A DNA stretch of 64,000 nucleotides, taken from Akkermansiaceae bacterium. GTDB taxonomy: Bacteria > Verrucomicrobiota > Verrucomicrobiia > Verrucomicrobiales > Akkermansiaceae. A program made the position numbers and the translations under genes. Below, piece by piece: positions 24,317 through 32,743 of this stretch. The notes under the pieces are model-generated. The model searched no databases. It saw nothing but the letters and a program-made list of their open reading frames with translations, and was not told the DNA's origin. Position 1 is the stretch's first letter. Each line of letters starts with the position of its first letter. Location of the stretch: assembly GCA_024233135.1 (NCBI GenBank), contig JACKPZ010000012.1:59419-123418 (forward strand), in the 5' to 3' direction.

Positions 24317-26102
24317 AGTCGCCGGAAAGCTTCCGTTCGAGCGCATCGTCCATCGCCTTTTCGACAAGACGTGCGGCGAGAGCTTCGGTGGCATGGTCGA
24401 GCCGCTGTACGGCGACCTTGAGTGGGTGGGCGGAGCCGCTGGCAAGTGCGGTTTTCACATCTGCGACGGCGGATTCGATTTCGGAACGTTCGTCATCAAG
24501 GGCGAGTCCTTGTGAGAGTGCCGCATCGACCGCGGGCAGCAGTTCCTCCGCCTTGAGTCTCGCCTCGGTGAAGATGCGCTCGGACATGTCATCGAACGCA
24601 TGCTCGACGGATTCGCCTACCATTCTTCCGACATCCTCATCATCCACGTTCACGGCGGCGTTTCCGAGTTTCACGATGGTGTCGTTGTTTGTCGCCGTAT
24701 CGCGGGCGAGCACCTCGAGGATACCGTCGGCATCGATCTTGAATTGCACTCCGACGCGTGCCCTGCCTTTCGGACCGGGTTCGAAGGCGACTTCGAAGTT
24801 CCCGAGTTCCCAGTTGTCGCGGGCCATCTCGCGTTCGCCTTGAAGCACGCGCACCCGCATGGACGTCTGGCCGTCGGCGGCATTGGTGAACATCTCGCCG
24901 GCCTTGCAGGGAATGGTGGTGTTGCGAGGAATGAGAACGTTCATCAGGCCGCCGAAGGTCTCGATGCCGAGACTCAGTGGAGTGACGTCGAGCAAGACCA
25001 TCTTGCGCAGCGCTCCGCTCATCACACCGCTTTGGATGGCGGCACCGAGGGCGATGGCCTCGTCCGGGTGTTGGGAAACATCGGGTTCCCGCTCGAACAA
25101 TGCCGCCACCTCCCGCCGCACCGCGGGGATGCGCGTGCTGCCGCCGACGAGCACGACGGCGTCGAGATCGGCGGGTTTCAGGTCCGCATCCGCCAGAGCC
25201 TGGCGGCAGTGACGAAGCGTGCGGCCGATCCATGGCGCGGCGATGGTCTCGAGTTCTGCTCGGCTGAGTCTCTCCTCGATGCTGCGGTCGCCGTCGAAGA
25301 ACGGGAGGAGGATCTTGGTTTCGTCCGCTTCTGATAGAGTTCGTTTCGCCCGTTCGGCCTCCTCCATCAGACGGATGCGGGCGGCTCCGCTGGTTTCGCC
25401 GAGGGAATGGCGTTCCTCGATGCGGCGGACGAGGAGCGCGTCCAAATCGTCGCCGCCGAGACGGGTGTCCCCGTGGGTGGCGAGCACTTGGAAAACACCG
25501 TCCTGCATTTCGAGGATCGTGAGATCAAAGGTGCCGCCGCCGAGGTCATAGACGGCGACGCGCGAGTGGTCGGAGAGCTTGTCGAGCCCGTAGGCGAGTG
25601 CGGCGGCGGTGGGCTCGTTGAGTATGCGGACGACTTCGAGCCCCGCGAGTTCTCCGGCGCGTTTGGTGGCGGCGCGTTGTGCGTCGTGGAAATACGCGGG
25701 AACGGTGATGACCGCCTTGCGGATGGGCATTTCCATGCGCCACTCGGCGATGCGTTTCATCTCCTTGAGAATTTCCGCACTGATCTCTTCGGGTGATCTT
25801 CCAAGTACAAGCGGCAGCCCGTCGTCTCCGGTGGAAACCGTTAGGGGGAAATTCCCTCCCACCTCGCTGGCGCGGCGGCCCATCAGGCGCTTGATGCTGG
25901 TGACCACGCGTTCCGGCTCCACCGCGCGGCGGCGCAAGGCTTTCGACCCTACTTCCACCTCGCCGCTTTTCCCGATCCATACCGCGCTGGGTGTGATGCG
26001 GCGTCCGTCTTCGTTGGCTAGCAAAATCGGAAATCCGGAGTCGACGATGCCGACGGCCGAGTTGGTCGTTCCGAGGTCGATTCCGAGAATGGGTTCACTC
26101 AT
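24315..26102 (-). CDS. Hsp70 chaperone (DnaK/HscA-like)
   Basis: 595 residues from the ATG at 26102; MPAM at 26111 is an alternative and the longer frame is not coding-like. The ATPase domain is complete: ILGIDLGTTNSAVGIV, VPAYFHDAQRAATKRAGELA, VYDLGGGTFDLTILEM and VVLVGGSTRIPAV. The substrate domain begins near LLDVTPLSLGIETFGG and includes IPRNTTIPCKAGEMFT. The C-terminal lid is short and lacks the disordered EEVD-like tail of DnaK, as in HscA or other specialised Hsp70s. No isc genes, dnaJ or grpE are nearby, so the partner is unknown. Confidence 0.9.
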   Translation of the reverse strand: MSEPILGIDLGTTNSAVGIVDSGFPILLANEDGRRITPSAVWIGKSGEVEVGSKALRRRAVEPERVVTSIKRLMGRRASEVGGNFPLTVSTGDDGLPLVLGRSPEEISAEILKEMKRIAEWRMEMPIRKAVITVPAYFHDAQRAATKRAGELAGLEVVRILNEPTAAALAYGLDKLSDHSRVAVYDLGGGTFDLTILEMQDGVFQVLATHGDTRLGGDDLDALLVRRIEERHSLGETSGAARIRLMEEAERAKRTLSEADETKILLPFFDGDRSIEERLSRAELETIAAPWIGRTLRHCRQALADADLKPADLDAVVLVGGSTRIPAVRREVAALFEREPDVSQHPDEAIALGAAIQSGVMSGALRKMVLLDVTPLSLGIETFGGLMNVLIPRNTTIPCKAGEMFTNAADGQTSMRVRVLQGEREMARDNWELGNFEVAFEPGPKGRARVGVQFKIDADGILEVLARDTATNNDTIVKLGNAAVNVDDEDVGRMVGESVEHAFDDMSERIFTEARLKAEELLPAVDAALSQGLALDDERSEIESAVADVKTALASGSAHPLKVAVQRLDHATEALAARLVEKAMDDALERKLSGD

Positions 26103-26160
26103 CGCGGGCATGTTCGCGGCAGTCCCGTGAGGGGTCAACGCCGCGAACGATTCAGCGGCG

Positions 26161-27042
26161 TCAATACTCACGCTCCAAGAGATAGGCGGCGATCTGTTGG
26201 AGGCGCGCGCCCTTGCGACCGAGCGGTTGCAAGGAATCCATCGCCGCCTTCGTCAATTTCGCCGCTTCCTTGCGCGACTTTCCGAGGCCGATCACCGACG
26301 GATAGGTCGCCTTGTGGACGGCCTCGTCTTTGCCGGCGGTTTTGCCAAGCATCTCCGTGCTTTGCGTGACGTCGAGAATGTCGTCGATGACCTGGAACGC
26401 GAGTCCGAGGTGATATCCGAACGCGGTGAGCGCCTCGAGCTTCTTCGGCGTCGCGTCGGCGGTCATCGCGCCGAGGCGCAGCGAGCTGGTCAGCAGCGCC
26501 GCAGTTTTCGCCTCGTGGATGCGGATGAGATCCTTCTTCGCGAGCGGTTTTCCTTCGCCTACGAGATCCATCACCTGGCCGCCGATGAGCTTGCGGCTGC
26601 CACCGGTCTCCGCGAGTTCAAAAACGTAGTCGCGGGTGCCGTAGCGTTTCGTGACGGGTGCCTGCGAGAGAACGAGGAACGCTTCCGTTAGAAGCGCGTC
26701 ACCACAGAGCACCGCCATACCCTCGCCATAGACCTTGTGGCAGGTCGGCCGTCCGCGGCGCAGGTCGTCGTCGTCCATCGCCGGAAGGTCATCGTGGACG
26801 AGCGAATAGGTATGCATCAGCTCGACCGCGCAGGCGGGCGCGAGAGCGTCCGCCGCTTCTCCGCCGCAGGCCTCGGCCGCGGCAATGCACAGCACTGGGC
26901 GCAGCCGTTTGCCGCCGGCGAAAACGGCATATCGCATGGCCTCATGGATCGTGCCAGGCCGTTCGATCGCGGGCGGCAGGTAGGCATCCATCGCCGCGTC
27001 CGCCAGAGCGGCACGATCGGCGAGGTATTCCTTCAAGGTCAT
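26161..27042 (-). CDS. ispA: Farnesyl diphosphate synthase-type polyprenyl synthetase
   Basis: 293 residues from the ATG at 27042. It condenses isopentenyl diphosphate with allylic diphosphates. The first Asp-rich motif DDLPAMDDDDLRRGRPT and the second DDILD (in GLAFQVIDDILDVT) are intact, as are FAGGKRLRP and GGQVMDL. The two-residue insertion in the first motif (DDLPAMD) is typical of bacterial type II farnesyl or geranylgeranyl synthases, so chain length is not certain. It lies downstream of asd on the same strand. Confidence 0.9.
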   Translation of the reverse strand: MTLKEYLADRAALADAAMDAYLPPAIERPGTIHEAMRYAVFAGGKRLRPVLCIAAAEACGGEAADALAPACAVELMHTYSLVHDDLPAMDDDDLRRGRPTCHKVYGEGMAVLCGDALLTEAFLVLSQAPVTKRYGTRDYVFELAETGGSRKLIGGQVMDLVGEGKPLAKKDLIRIHEAKTAALLTSSLRLGAMTADATPKKLEALTAFGYHLGLAFQVIDDILDVTQSTEMLGKTAGKDEAVHKATYPSVIGLGKSRKEAAKLTKAAMDSLQPLGRKGARLQQIAAYLLEREY

Positions 27043-27057
27043 GGGTGGCGAATGGGT

Positions 27058-27097
27058 GATGGAAGATGGAAGGATCGACCATCCACCATCTTCCATC
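27058..27097. repeat. Perfect 12-bp inverted repeat between asd and ispA
   Basis: GATGGAAGATGG (27058-27069) and CCATCTTCCATC (27086-27097) are exact complements with a 16-nt loop. There is no T-run. It sits in the 59-bp gap between asd (stop) and ispA (start) and could be a partial terminator, a processing stem or a protein-binding site. Confidence 0.6.
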
Positions 27098-27101
27098 GGA
27101 T

Positions 27102-28100
27102 TCAGAGGATCTCCGCGATCTGCACGGCGTTGAGTGCCGCGCCCTTGCGGACCTGGTCGCCGACGACCCACAGGTCGAGCGCGTTGCTGAAGACGAGGTT
27201 TTTGCGGATGCGGCCGACGAGGCAATCGTCCTTGCCGGTGGTGTCGAGCGGCACGGGGAACTCTTTTTCCGCCGGGTTGTCGACGACCTGCACGCCCGGC
27301 TTGCCGGTGTAGGCGGCGCGGGCCGCATCGACATCCACTGGCTTCTCGAACTGCGCGGTGATGGAGACCGAGTGCGAGCGGAAAACCGGCACGCGCACGC
27401 AGGTGCAGGAAACGCGGAGATCGTCCAGCCCCATGATCTTGCGGCCTTCGTGGAGCATCTTGAGTTCTTCCTTGGTGTAGCCGTTGTCGGTGAAGACATC
27501 GACCTGCGGGATCACGTTGAAGGCGATCTGGCGCGGATAGACCTTGAGCGAGACCGGTTGGCCGTTCGCCAGCGCCTTCATCTGCTCCTCAAGCTCGATG
27601 ATGCCCTGCGCGCCGGAGCCGGACACCGCCTGATAGGTCGAGGCGATGATCGAGCGCAGGCCGAAGGCTTCGTGCAGTGGCGCGAGCGCCATCAGCGAGA
27701 TGATCGTCGTACAGTTCGGGTTCGCGATGATGTTGCGCGGCGGGTTCTTCGCCTCCGCGCCGTTGATTTCCGGAACCACGAGCGGCACGTCCGCGTCCAT
27801 GCGGAAGGCCGAAGAGTTGTCGATCACCACCGCACCGGCCGCCGCGGCGGAGGGGGCGAATTCCTTGGAGATCCCGCCGCCGGCACTGAAGAGCGCGATG
27901 TCCACATCGCCGAACGAATCGTGCGTGAGTTCCTCGACGACGACTTCCTCGCCGCGGAACTTCATCCGTTTCCCTGCGGAGCGTGCGGAGGCGAGCAGCT
28001 TGAGCTTTCCAACCGGAAAGTTCCGCTGTTCGAGACACAGGAGCATTTCCACGCCGACGGCACCCGTCGCGCCAACAATCGCCACACAGGGATGATTCAT
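27102..28100 (-). CDS. asd: Aspartate-semialdehyde dehydrogenase
   Basis: 332 residues from the ATG at 28100 (MNHPCVAIVGATGAVGVEML). It reduces aspartyl phosphate to the semialdehyde for lysine/diaminopimelate, threonine and methionine synthesis. The NADP site GATGAVG, the catalytic Cys in NPNCTTI, IASTYQAVSGSGAQGI and the C-terminal VGDQVRKGAALNAVQIAEIL are all family hallmarks. An in-frame ATG at 28142 would add 14 residues unlike the family. A promoter-like TTGCCT-16-TATGGT lies upstream near 28140-28170 on the minus strand. Confidence 0.96.
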   Translation of the reverse strand: MNHPCVAIVGATGAVGVEMLLCLEQRNFPVGKLKLLASARSAGKRMKFRGEEVVVEELTHDSFGDVDIALFSAGGGISKEFAPSAAAAGAVVIDNSSAFRMDADVPLVVPEINGAEAKNPPRNIIANPNCTTIISLMALAPLHEAFGLRSIIASTYQAVSGSGAQGIIELEEQMKALANGQPVSLKVYPRQIAFNVIPQVDVFTDNGYTKEELKMLHEGRKIMGLDDLRVSCTCVRVPVFRSHSVSITAQFEKPVDVDAARAAYTGKPGVQVVDNPAEKEFPVPLDTTGKDDCLVGRIRKNLVFSNALDLWVVGDQVRKGAALNAVQIAEIL

Positions 28101-28223
28101 GGTTCTATGGCCGGCCAATTCCGGACCGGGGGCGCGCACCATAGCGTCTCCCGCGGCGGAGGCAAACGATTCGTGGTCTGGTTTTGCGTGGCGTTTTCAC
28201 GCCGGATGCCGTAGGTGGGAGCG

Positions 28224-28922
28224 ATGAACGAGTCGACGCAAGCACCTCCTCCGCCTCCCGTTTCCGAGAAAAAAGGCATCCCCGCGCTGGGTTGGGTGGG
28301 CATCGGCTGTGGTGGTCTGCTGATCGTGGCGATCATCGCGGTTTCCCTGCTGGTCGGTTGGTGCAAGCGCACGGTGGGCGATCTGGGGGAATTCCAGCGG
28401 AACCCGGAGAAGGCGGCGGCGGAGTTGATGGTGAGGCTCAACCCGGATTTGGAGATGGTGTCTCAGGATGAGGCATCGGGAGAGATGACCATCCGCACCA
28501 AGGATGGGCAGGAGATGACGCTCAGCTATGAGGACATCGCGGAAGGAAAGCTCCGGGTGAAGGGCGCCGATGGATCCAGCGTGGAGTTTGGGAACGTGGA
28601 TTTGTCGAAAGTGCCTGACTGGGTCCCGCGGGTTCCGGAGGCGCGGAACACCAACCTTCCGTTCAATCACGAACTGGACGGAGCGGTGAAGGGCATGTTC
28701 TCCGCCCACACCCCGCTCGGCGCGGATGAACTGGAAGAAACCTTCAAGAACGAAGCGTCGAAACTCGGATTCAACAGTTCCAACCGGATCGCGCAGAACG
28801 TCAACGGCACGGAAACGAGATCCCTCTCGTATTCGGGCGGCGGCAGGTCGCTGCAGATCATCATCACCGTTTCCCCCGGCGAGGACACACTGGTGAACGT
28901 GGCCTACGAGGAAAAACCCTGA
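28224..28922 (+). CDS. Hypothetical single-pass membrane protein
   Basis: 232 residues. A Pro-rich cytoplasmic leader (STQAPPPPPVSEKKG) precedes one membrane segment (residues 22-45, WVGIGCGGLLIVAIIAVSLL). The remaining 185 residues are an exported domain with an ERKxxG-free, mostly beta pattern (MTIRTKDGQEMTLSYEDIAE). I do not recognise it; DUF4230-like or other anchored domains are possible. The ATG at 28224 has GGTGGGAG upstream and is preferred to the GTG at 28215. It is divergent from asd and convergent with the acid phosphatase gene. Confidence 0.75.
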   Translation: MNESTQAPPPPPVSEKKGIPALGWVGIGCGGLLIVAIIAVSLLVGWCKRTVGDLGEFQRNPEKAAAELMVRLNPDLEMVSQDEASGEMTIRTKDGQEMTLSYEDIAEGKLRVKGADGSSVEFGNVDLSKVPDWVPRVPEARNTNLPFNHELDGAVKGMFSAHTPLGADELEETFKNEASKLGFNSSNRIAQNVNGTETRSLSYSGGGRSLQIIITVSPGEDTLVNVAYEEKP

Positions 28923-28931
28923 GCCGGCCGC

Positions 28932-29576
28932 TCAGTCGATCCGGTAGAACGGGTTCGGCAGCTTGAAGTCGCGCTCGGACAAGCCGCCGGCGAAATCGCT
29001 GTCCTGATCTCCGAGATTGGCGATGATCGTGAATCCTTGCGCGGCGATCCGCTGGCGGGCGGCGAGTTTGAACGAAGCGGCGCTATCCTTCGAACCATTG
29101 GCTTTCACGATGAGGCCCTGCCACCCGTCGAAGCCCATGCGCCGGAGGTTCCGCGCGGTGGCGGCGCGCTCGCTTTCGCGCCGCCCGGTGAGGAAAAACA
29201 CGGCGACTCCGTTGGCGCGTGCCGTCTGATAGACCGTTCGCACCGGTTCGATCGCCGGGGCATCCGCCTCCGCGACCCATTCACTCCAGCGCTGCTGGTG
29301 GTAACCCCAGTCCTGCTCGCGCATGTGCCGGAGGTTCGAGAGGCTTGTCTCGTCGATGTCGAGGACGATGGCAAGTTTGCCGCCCGCGGCGGAGCGGTGT
29401 TCGATCCAGGCGGCCGCCCTCCGTCCGACGCTTGCGAGGTCGGTCTGGTAGCGGCCGGATTCCGCGTATCGGTCGACATCCTGTTTCGCGAGCGAGAGAT
29501 TGCGCGGCGCCGGCGCGGCGCAGCCGGCCGTGAGGACGACAAGGCAGGCGAGGGTGTTGCGGGTGCGGCGGGTCAT
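28932..29576 (-). CDS. HAD-superfamily acid phosphatase lipoprotein (class B/e(P4)-like)
   Basis: 214 residues from the ATG at 29576. The N-terminus MTRRTRNTLACLVVLTAGCA is a lipoprotein signal with lipobox LTAGC. HAD motifs: the nucleophile DIDETSLSN (D-x-D-E-T), FFLTGRRESER (motif II Thr), a Lys in IVKANGSKD and GDQDSDFAGG (motif IV). This matches the HAD IIIB acid phosphatase family, surface phosphomonoesterases that release phosphate from nucleotides. It follows the PpiC gene by 16 bp and is probably co-transcribed with it. Confidence 0.88.
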   Translation of the reverse strand: MTRRTRNTLACLVVLTAGCAAPAPRNLSLAKQDVDRYAESGRYQTDLASVGRRAAAWIEHRSAAGGKLAIVLDIDETSLSNLRHMREQDWGYHQQRWSEWVAEADAPAIEPVRTVYQTARANGVAVFFLTGRRESERAATARNLRRMGFDGWQGLIVKANGSKDSAASFKLAARQRIAAQGFTIIANLGDQDSDFAGGLSERDFKLPNPFYRID

Positions 29577-29592
29577 CGGACGAACGGGGAGT

Positions 29593-30648
29593 CTAACGAT
29601 TCCCGGCGCCGGCCGCAAGCTTGTCGTGATCGATGCGGATCTTCGCCGATTCGAACTTCCGCAATGCGAGGCGGTATTCCTCGGCGGCCGCGCGTCGTTT
29701 CGCGGACTCCAAAGCGGCCATGACCTCCTCCTTTGCTTCGTCGAAGGTCCGTGGCTGCGCCGGTTTGCTGCCGGTCACCTCGACGAGGTGCCATCCGATG
29801 CGCGTGCGCACGAGCGCGGGCTCCCCAGTCTTCAGCGCGAATACCTGTGCGGTGAACTCCGCCGGAAGCCGGTCCTTGCCGAACCATCCGAGATCGCCGC
29901 CCTTGTCCTTGCTCGCCGGGTCCTCGCTCAGCTCGGAAACCAGTTCTACGAAGTCCTTTTTCCCCGCCTTCAGATCCGCGAGGGCGGCCGTGAGTTTCGC
30001 TTTTTCCAGCTCCGGATCCCGGTCGAGGGTGGGCAGGAAAACCTGGCGGGCCTCGATGCGCTCCGGGATCTCCAACTCCTTCGCATGCCCGTCGAACCAT
30101 GCGCGGGCCTCCTCCTCGGTCACCTCCGCCATCGGTGCGACTTTCCTTTCCACATACTTCTCCTGTTGGATGCGCGCGGCGATACGCTCGCGGAGCTCGG
30201 TTTCGCTCTCGATGCCCTGCGCGTTCATCGCGCTTTCCATTCCATCGCGGGATTCGAATCGTGCGGCAAGACGGCGCAGCCGCTCGTCCACCTCTTCCTC
30301 GGAAACGATCAGGTCGGGCGCGTTGGCTTTGGCTTTCACGCGCAGCAGTTCGTGGTCGATCAATCCGTCGAGCGCGACGTAGCGGATGAGTTTCAACTCG
30401 TCGGCCGAAAGCTCCCCGGCGTCGCGTCCTTCCAGCCACAGCCGCTCGCGCACCGCGCGGTCGAGTTGATCGAGGGTGATGTGATGGTTGAACACACGGG
30501 CCACCACGTTTCCATCGTCCGGGCCGGTGCCGACGCGCTCGATCCGCTTCGCCAGCGGCCCATGGAACACGAAGAGATCCAGCGCGAGATAAACGAGAGC
30601 GATGCCGTACACCGCCAGTCGGATCGTGAATTTCCGCAGCGATGTCAT
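29593..30648 (-). CDS. PpiC/parvulin-type peptidyl-prolyl isomerase, membrane anchored
   Basis: 351 residues. One N-terminal membrane segment (KFTIRLAVYGIALVYLALDL) anchors it. A SurA/PrsA-like N-terminal helical chaperone region follows (residues 45-190). The parvulin domain begins near EARQVFLPTLDRD and contains DKGGDLGWFGKDRLPAEF and ALVRTRIGWHLVEV, which are diagnostic. It probably assists folding of exported proteins. Its start overlaps the stop of the upstream PEP-CTERM gene by ATGA (30645-30648), an unusual coupling of a secreted PEP-CTERM protein with an isomerase. Confidence 0.9.
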   Translation of the reverse strand: MTSLRKFTIRLAVYGIALVYLALDLFVFHGPLAKRIERVGTGPDDGNVVARVFNHHITLDQLDRAVRERLWLEGRDAGELSADELKLIRYVALDGLIDHELLRVKAKANAPDLIVSEEEVDERLRRLAARFESRDGMESAMNAQGIESETELRERIAARIQQEKYVERKVAPMAEVTEEEARAWFDGHAKELEIPERIEARQVFLPTLDRDPELEKAKLTAALADLKAGKKDFVELVSELSEDPASKDKGGDLGWFGKDRLPAEFTAQVFALKTGEPALVRTRIGWHLVEVTGSKPAQPRTFDEAKEEVMAALESAKRRAAAEEYRLALRKFESAKIRIDHDKLAAGAGNR

Positions 30649-31397
30649 GCGCCGGTGGAGGTGGCGACACGGCGGCGGCGCAGCAACGCAAGGGCGCCAA
30701 GCCCGGCCAGGACCGCCGCGGAAGGCTCGGGCACGAGGTTGCCGGTGATGAGCACGTTGTCGATGCGCATGTCATCGTTGGCGGCGCCGTTCTGCCAGTC
30801 ATCGAAACGAATCGCGACATAGCCTTGGTCGTTGATCGCGGTCTGGGAGGAGAGGTTCACCGCAACGCGGGTGAACGAAGTCGACGCGCTGACCGCCGTG
30901 TTGTTTGTGATCTCGGTCGAGACGCCGCCGGCGAAGTCCTTGACGGTTCCCGACACGTCGCCGGGGTTGGTGACATCCTGCAGCGTGTTCAGGGAAAACT
31001 TGAGATCGTAGGATTCGATCGGGCTGGTGCCGTTGTTCTGGAAATCGAAGGAAATCTCGATGTCCTTGTAACCGATCGTGGAGAACACGAGGAAGAATTC
31101 CGCGTCATTGTCGCCGGACTTCGCGATGTCGTCCCATGCCATCGACTGGCCGGCCACCGCGTTGATGCCGTTGGCGGCATCCGCAAAGGCGTTGCCGCCT
31201 TTGCCGTTGCCGTCGGTGTCCGCACGCTGCTGATAGAGGTTGGCGACTCCGATGACCGAGCCGTGGACGATCTGCGGACTCGCGTCCGCCTCCACGAATC
31301 CATTGTTGAAATCCCAGAACGCGAGGACCGCTGCGTCGGAGTTCGGGCAGATGGCCGTGATCAGGACGGCGGACAGCAGGTTGACGAACGGTTTCAT
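30645..31397 (-). CDS. PEP-CTERM exported protein
   Basis: 250 residues from the ATG at 31397 (MKPFVNLLSAVLITAICPNS signal peptide). The open frame continues upstream but is Arg-rich and not coding-like. The body is a beta-rich domain (ILAFWDFNNGFVEADASPQ-type start, ISFDFQNNGTSPIESYDLKF). The C-terminus VPEPSAAVLAGLGALALLRR is a PEP-CTERM signal: VPEP, hydrophobic helix, basic end. It is recognised by an exosortase, which is not in the window. Function unknown; such proteins are often linked to extracellular matrix. Confidence 0.88.
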   Translation of the reverse strand: MKPFVNLLSAVLITAICPNSDAAVLAFWDFNNGFVEADASPQIVHGSVIGVANLYQQRADTDGNGKGGNAFADAANGINAVAGQSMAWDDIAKSGDNDAEFFLVFSTIGYKDIEISFDFQNNGTSPIESYDLKFSLNTLQDVTNPGDVSGTVKDFAGGVSTEITNNTAVSASTSFTRVAVNLSSQTAINDQGYVAIRFDDWQNGAANDDMRIDNVLITGNLVPEPSAAVLAGLGALALLRRRRVATSTGA

Positions 31398-31486
31398 GGT
31401 CGAAGCGTGGCAGGGAGATCCAAACAAACAGATAACGCGGCCACCACGCAATTGTTGCGGCAATTCCCTCCTCCTTCGCCGGAAAC

Positions 31487-32743
31487 TCAACGGATTTCCA
31501 CCGTCGCGCCCGGGCGTACGAGAGTCGGCAGGCGGATGGCGTCCCAGTTCGCGAGGCGGATGCAGCCGGCGCTGCGCGCGCGGCCGATCGTTTCCGGATC
31601 CGAGGTGCCGTGCAATCCGATGCCCGGGCGGCTGGTGCCGTTCCAAATGATGCCGACCGGGCTGTTCGGGCCGGCGGGGATGTTGATCGCGTTTTCACTT
31701 CGCCGTCCGGTGTCGAGCAACGACTGGTCGTAGCGCCACCACGGAAGGGTCACCATGTTGCGGAGTTCCCAGGTGCCGAACTTGATGAACTTCGGCTTGC
31801 CGGGGGTGATCGGAAACGAAGCGAGCAGACCGCGGTTGCCACGGCTCGCCGGCGCGGCGTCCGGGTTTTCCGGATCGGCCACGATCAACGCGGCGGGCGC
31901 TGCTTCGAAAATGCGAACCTGGTTGATTTTCGTGTCCACCACCAGATGGCGGGCGGCCAGGGACTCCTCGGTTTCGAACTTCGTCTCGGTGAGATTCTCA
32001 ATGTGGAACGGGGTGACGTTCGGCACGATGATCGTGTCGTGCGGCTTGAGATTGTTCACCTTCGACGCGCCGTTGAGTTCGATGAGATATGGCACGTCGC
32101 AGTGATATCGCTCCGACATGAACTCGCCGTAGCTGCGGTAGCTCATGCGTTTCTTTTTTGCCTGCAGCGAGCGCTTGTATGGCAGGCTGGAGTCCACCCA
32201 TTCCTTGGCGGCTTCGGGGACCACGGCCATCGCGAACGGATTCGGCACCGCCTTGCGTGCGGCCAGGTTCACCGCCGTCCAGCCGTCGATCGGATGGCCG
32301 TTCACCTCGTTCCACGATTTCACCGCCAGTTCGGTGAAACGACCGGGTTTGCCGTCGATGACGCCCGGGCCGAACTTCGAATCGTCGAGGAAGATCTGCA
32401 GTCGCACCGCGTCGTCGCCGGTGGGTTTCTGGTCGATGGGATTCGGAACCACCTCCTCCGTCGCGGGCGGAGCCGTGGGAACGGCGGGAACAGGCACGGC
32501 CGGGATTCGCGGTTTCGCAAACGCCACATCCTGCGGAATTTCCGGAGTCGCCGTCACCGGCGGAGTTTCGGCCAGAGGCCGGGAATTCGGATCGTCATCG
32601 CCGCCGATCGGCAGCGCCTTGAGCACCGGCTCGCGCTGGGTGGCGGGCGGTGAGGGAACCTGGGCGACGACGGGAAGCGACGCGAAAACGAGGGCGTAGA
32701 GCGGGATGCGGAGCATGGGATGCAAGGGCGGGATGCGGATCAC
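31487..32743 (-). CDS. L,D-transpeptidase (YkuD) with peptidoglycan-binding and LysM-like regions
   Basis: 418 residues if the GTG at 32743 is used, 409 if the ATG at 32716 is. The signal peptide is MLRIPLYALVFASLPVVAQ. A Pro-rich linker is followed by a PG_binding_1-like stretch (VRLQIFLDDSKFGPGVIDGK) and a LysM-like stretch (YLIELNGASKVNNLKPHDTI). The YkuD domain ends with the catalytic motif HGTSDPETIGRARSAGCIRL, Cys about 394. It cross-links or anchors peptidoglycan through meso-diaminopimelate. The GTG overlaps the hflX stop (GTGA) and has GGAA nearby, so I chose it; the ATG is nearly as good. Confidence 0.9.
   Translation of the reverse strand: MIRIPPLHPMLRIPLYALVFASLPVVAQVPSPPATQREPVLKALPIGGDDDPNSRPLAETPPVTATPEIPQDVAFAKPRIPAVPVPAVPTAPPATEEVVPNPIDQKPTGDDAVRLQIFLDDSKFGPGVIDGKPGRFTELAVKSWNEVNGHPIDGWTAVNLAARKAVPNPFAMAVVPEAAKEWVDSSLPYKRSLQAKKKRMSYRSYGEFMSERYHCDVPYLIELNGASKVNNLKPHDTIIVPNVTPFHIENLTETKFETEESLAARHLVVDTKINQVRIFEAAPAALIVADPENPDAAPASRGNRGLLASFPITPGKPKFIKFGTWELRNMVTLPWWRYDQSLLDTGRRSENAINIPAGPNSPVGIIWNGTSRPGIGLHGTSDPETIGRARSAGCIRLANWDAIRLPTLVRPGATVEIR

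Noticed and set aside
27058..27097. Inverted repeat as a CRISPR or insertion-sequence end
   Set aside because: It is a single hairpin without repeats, spacers, target duplication or a nearby transposase.
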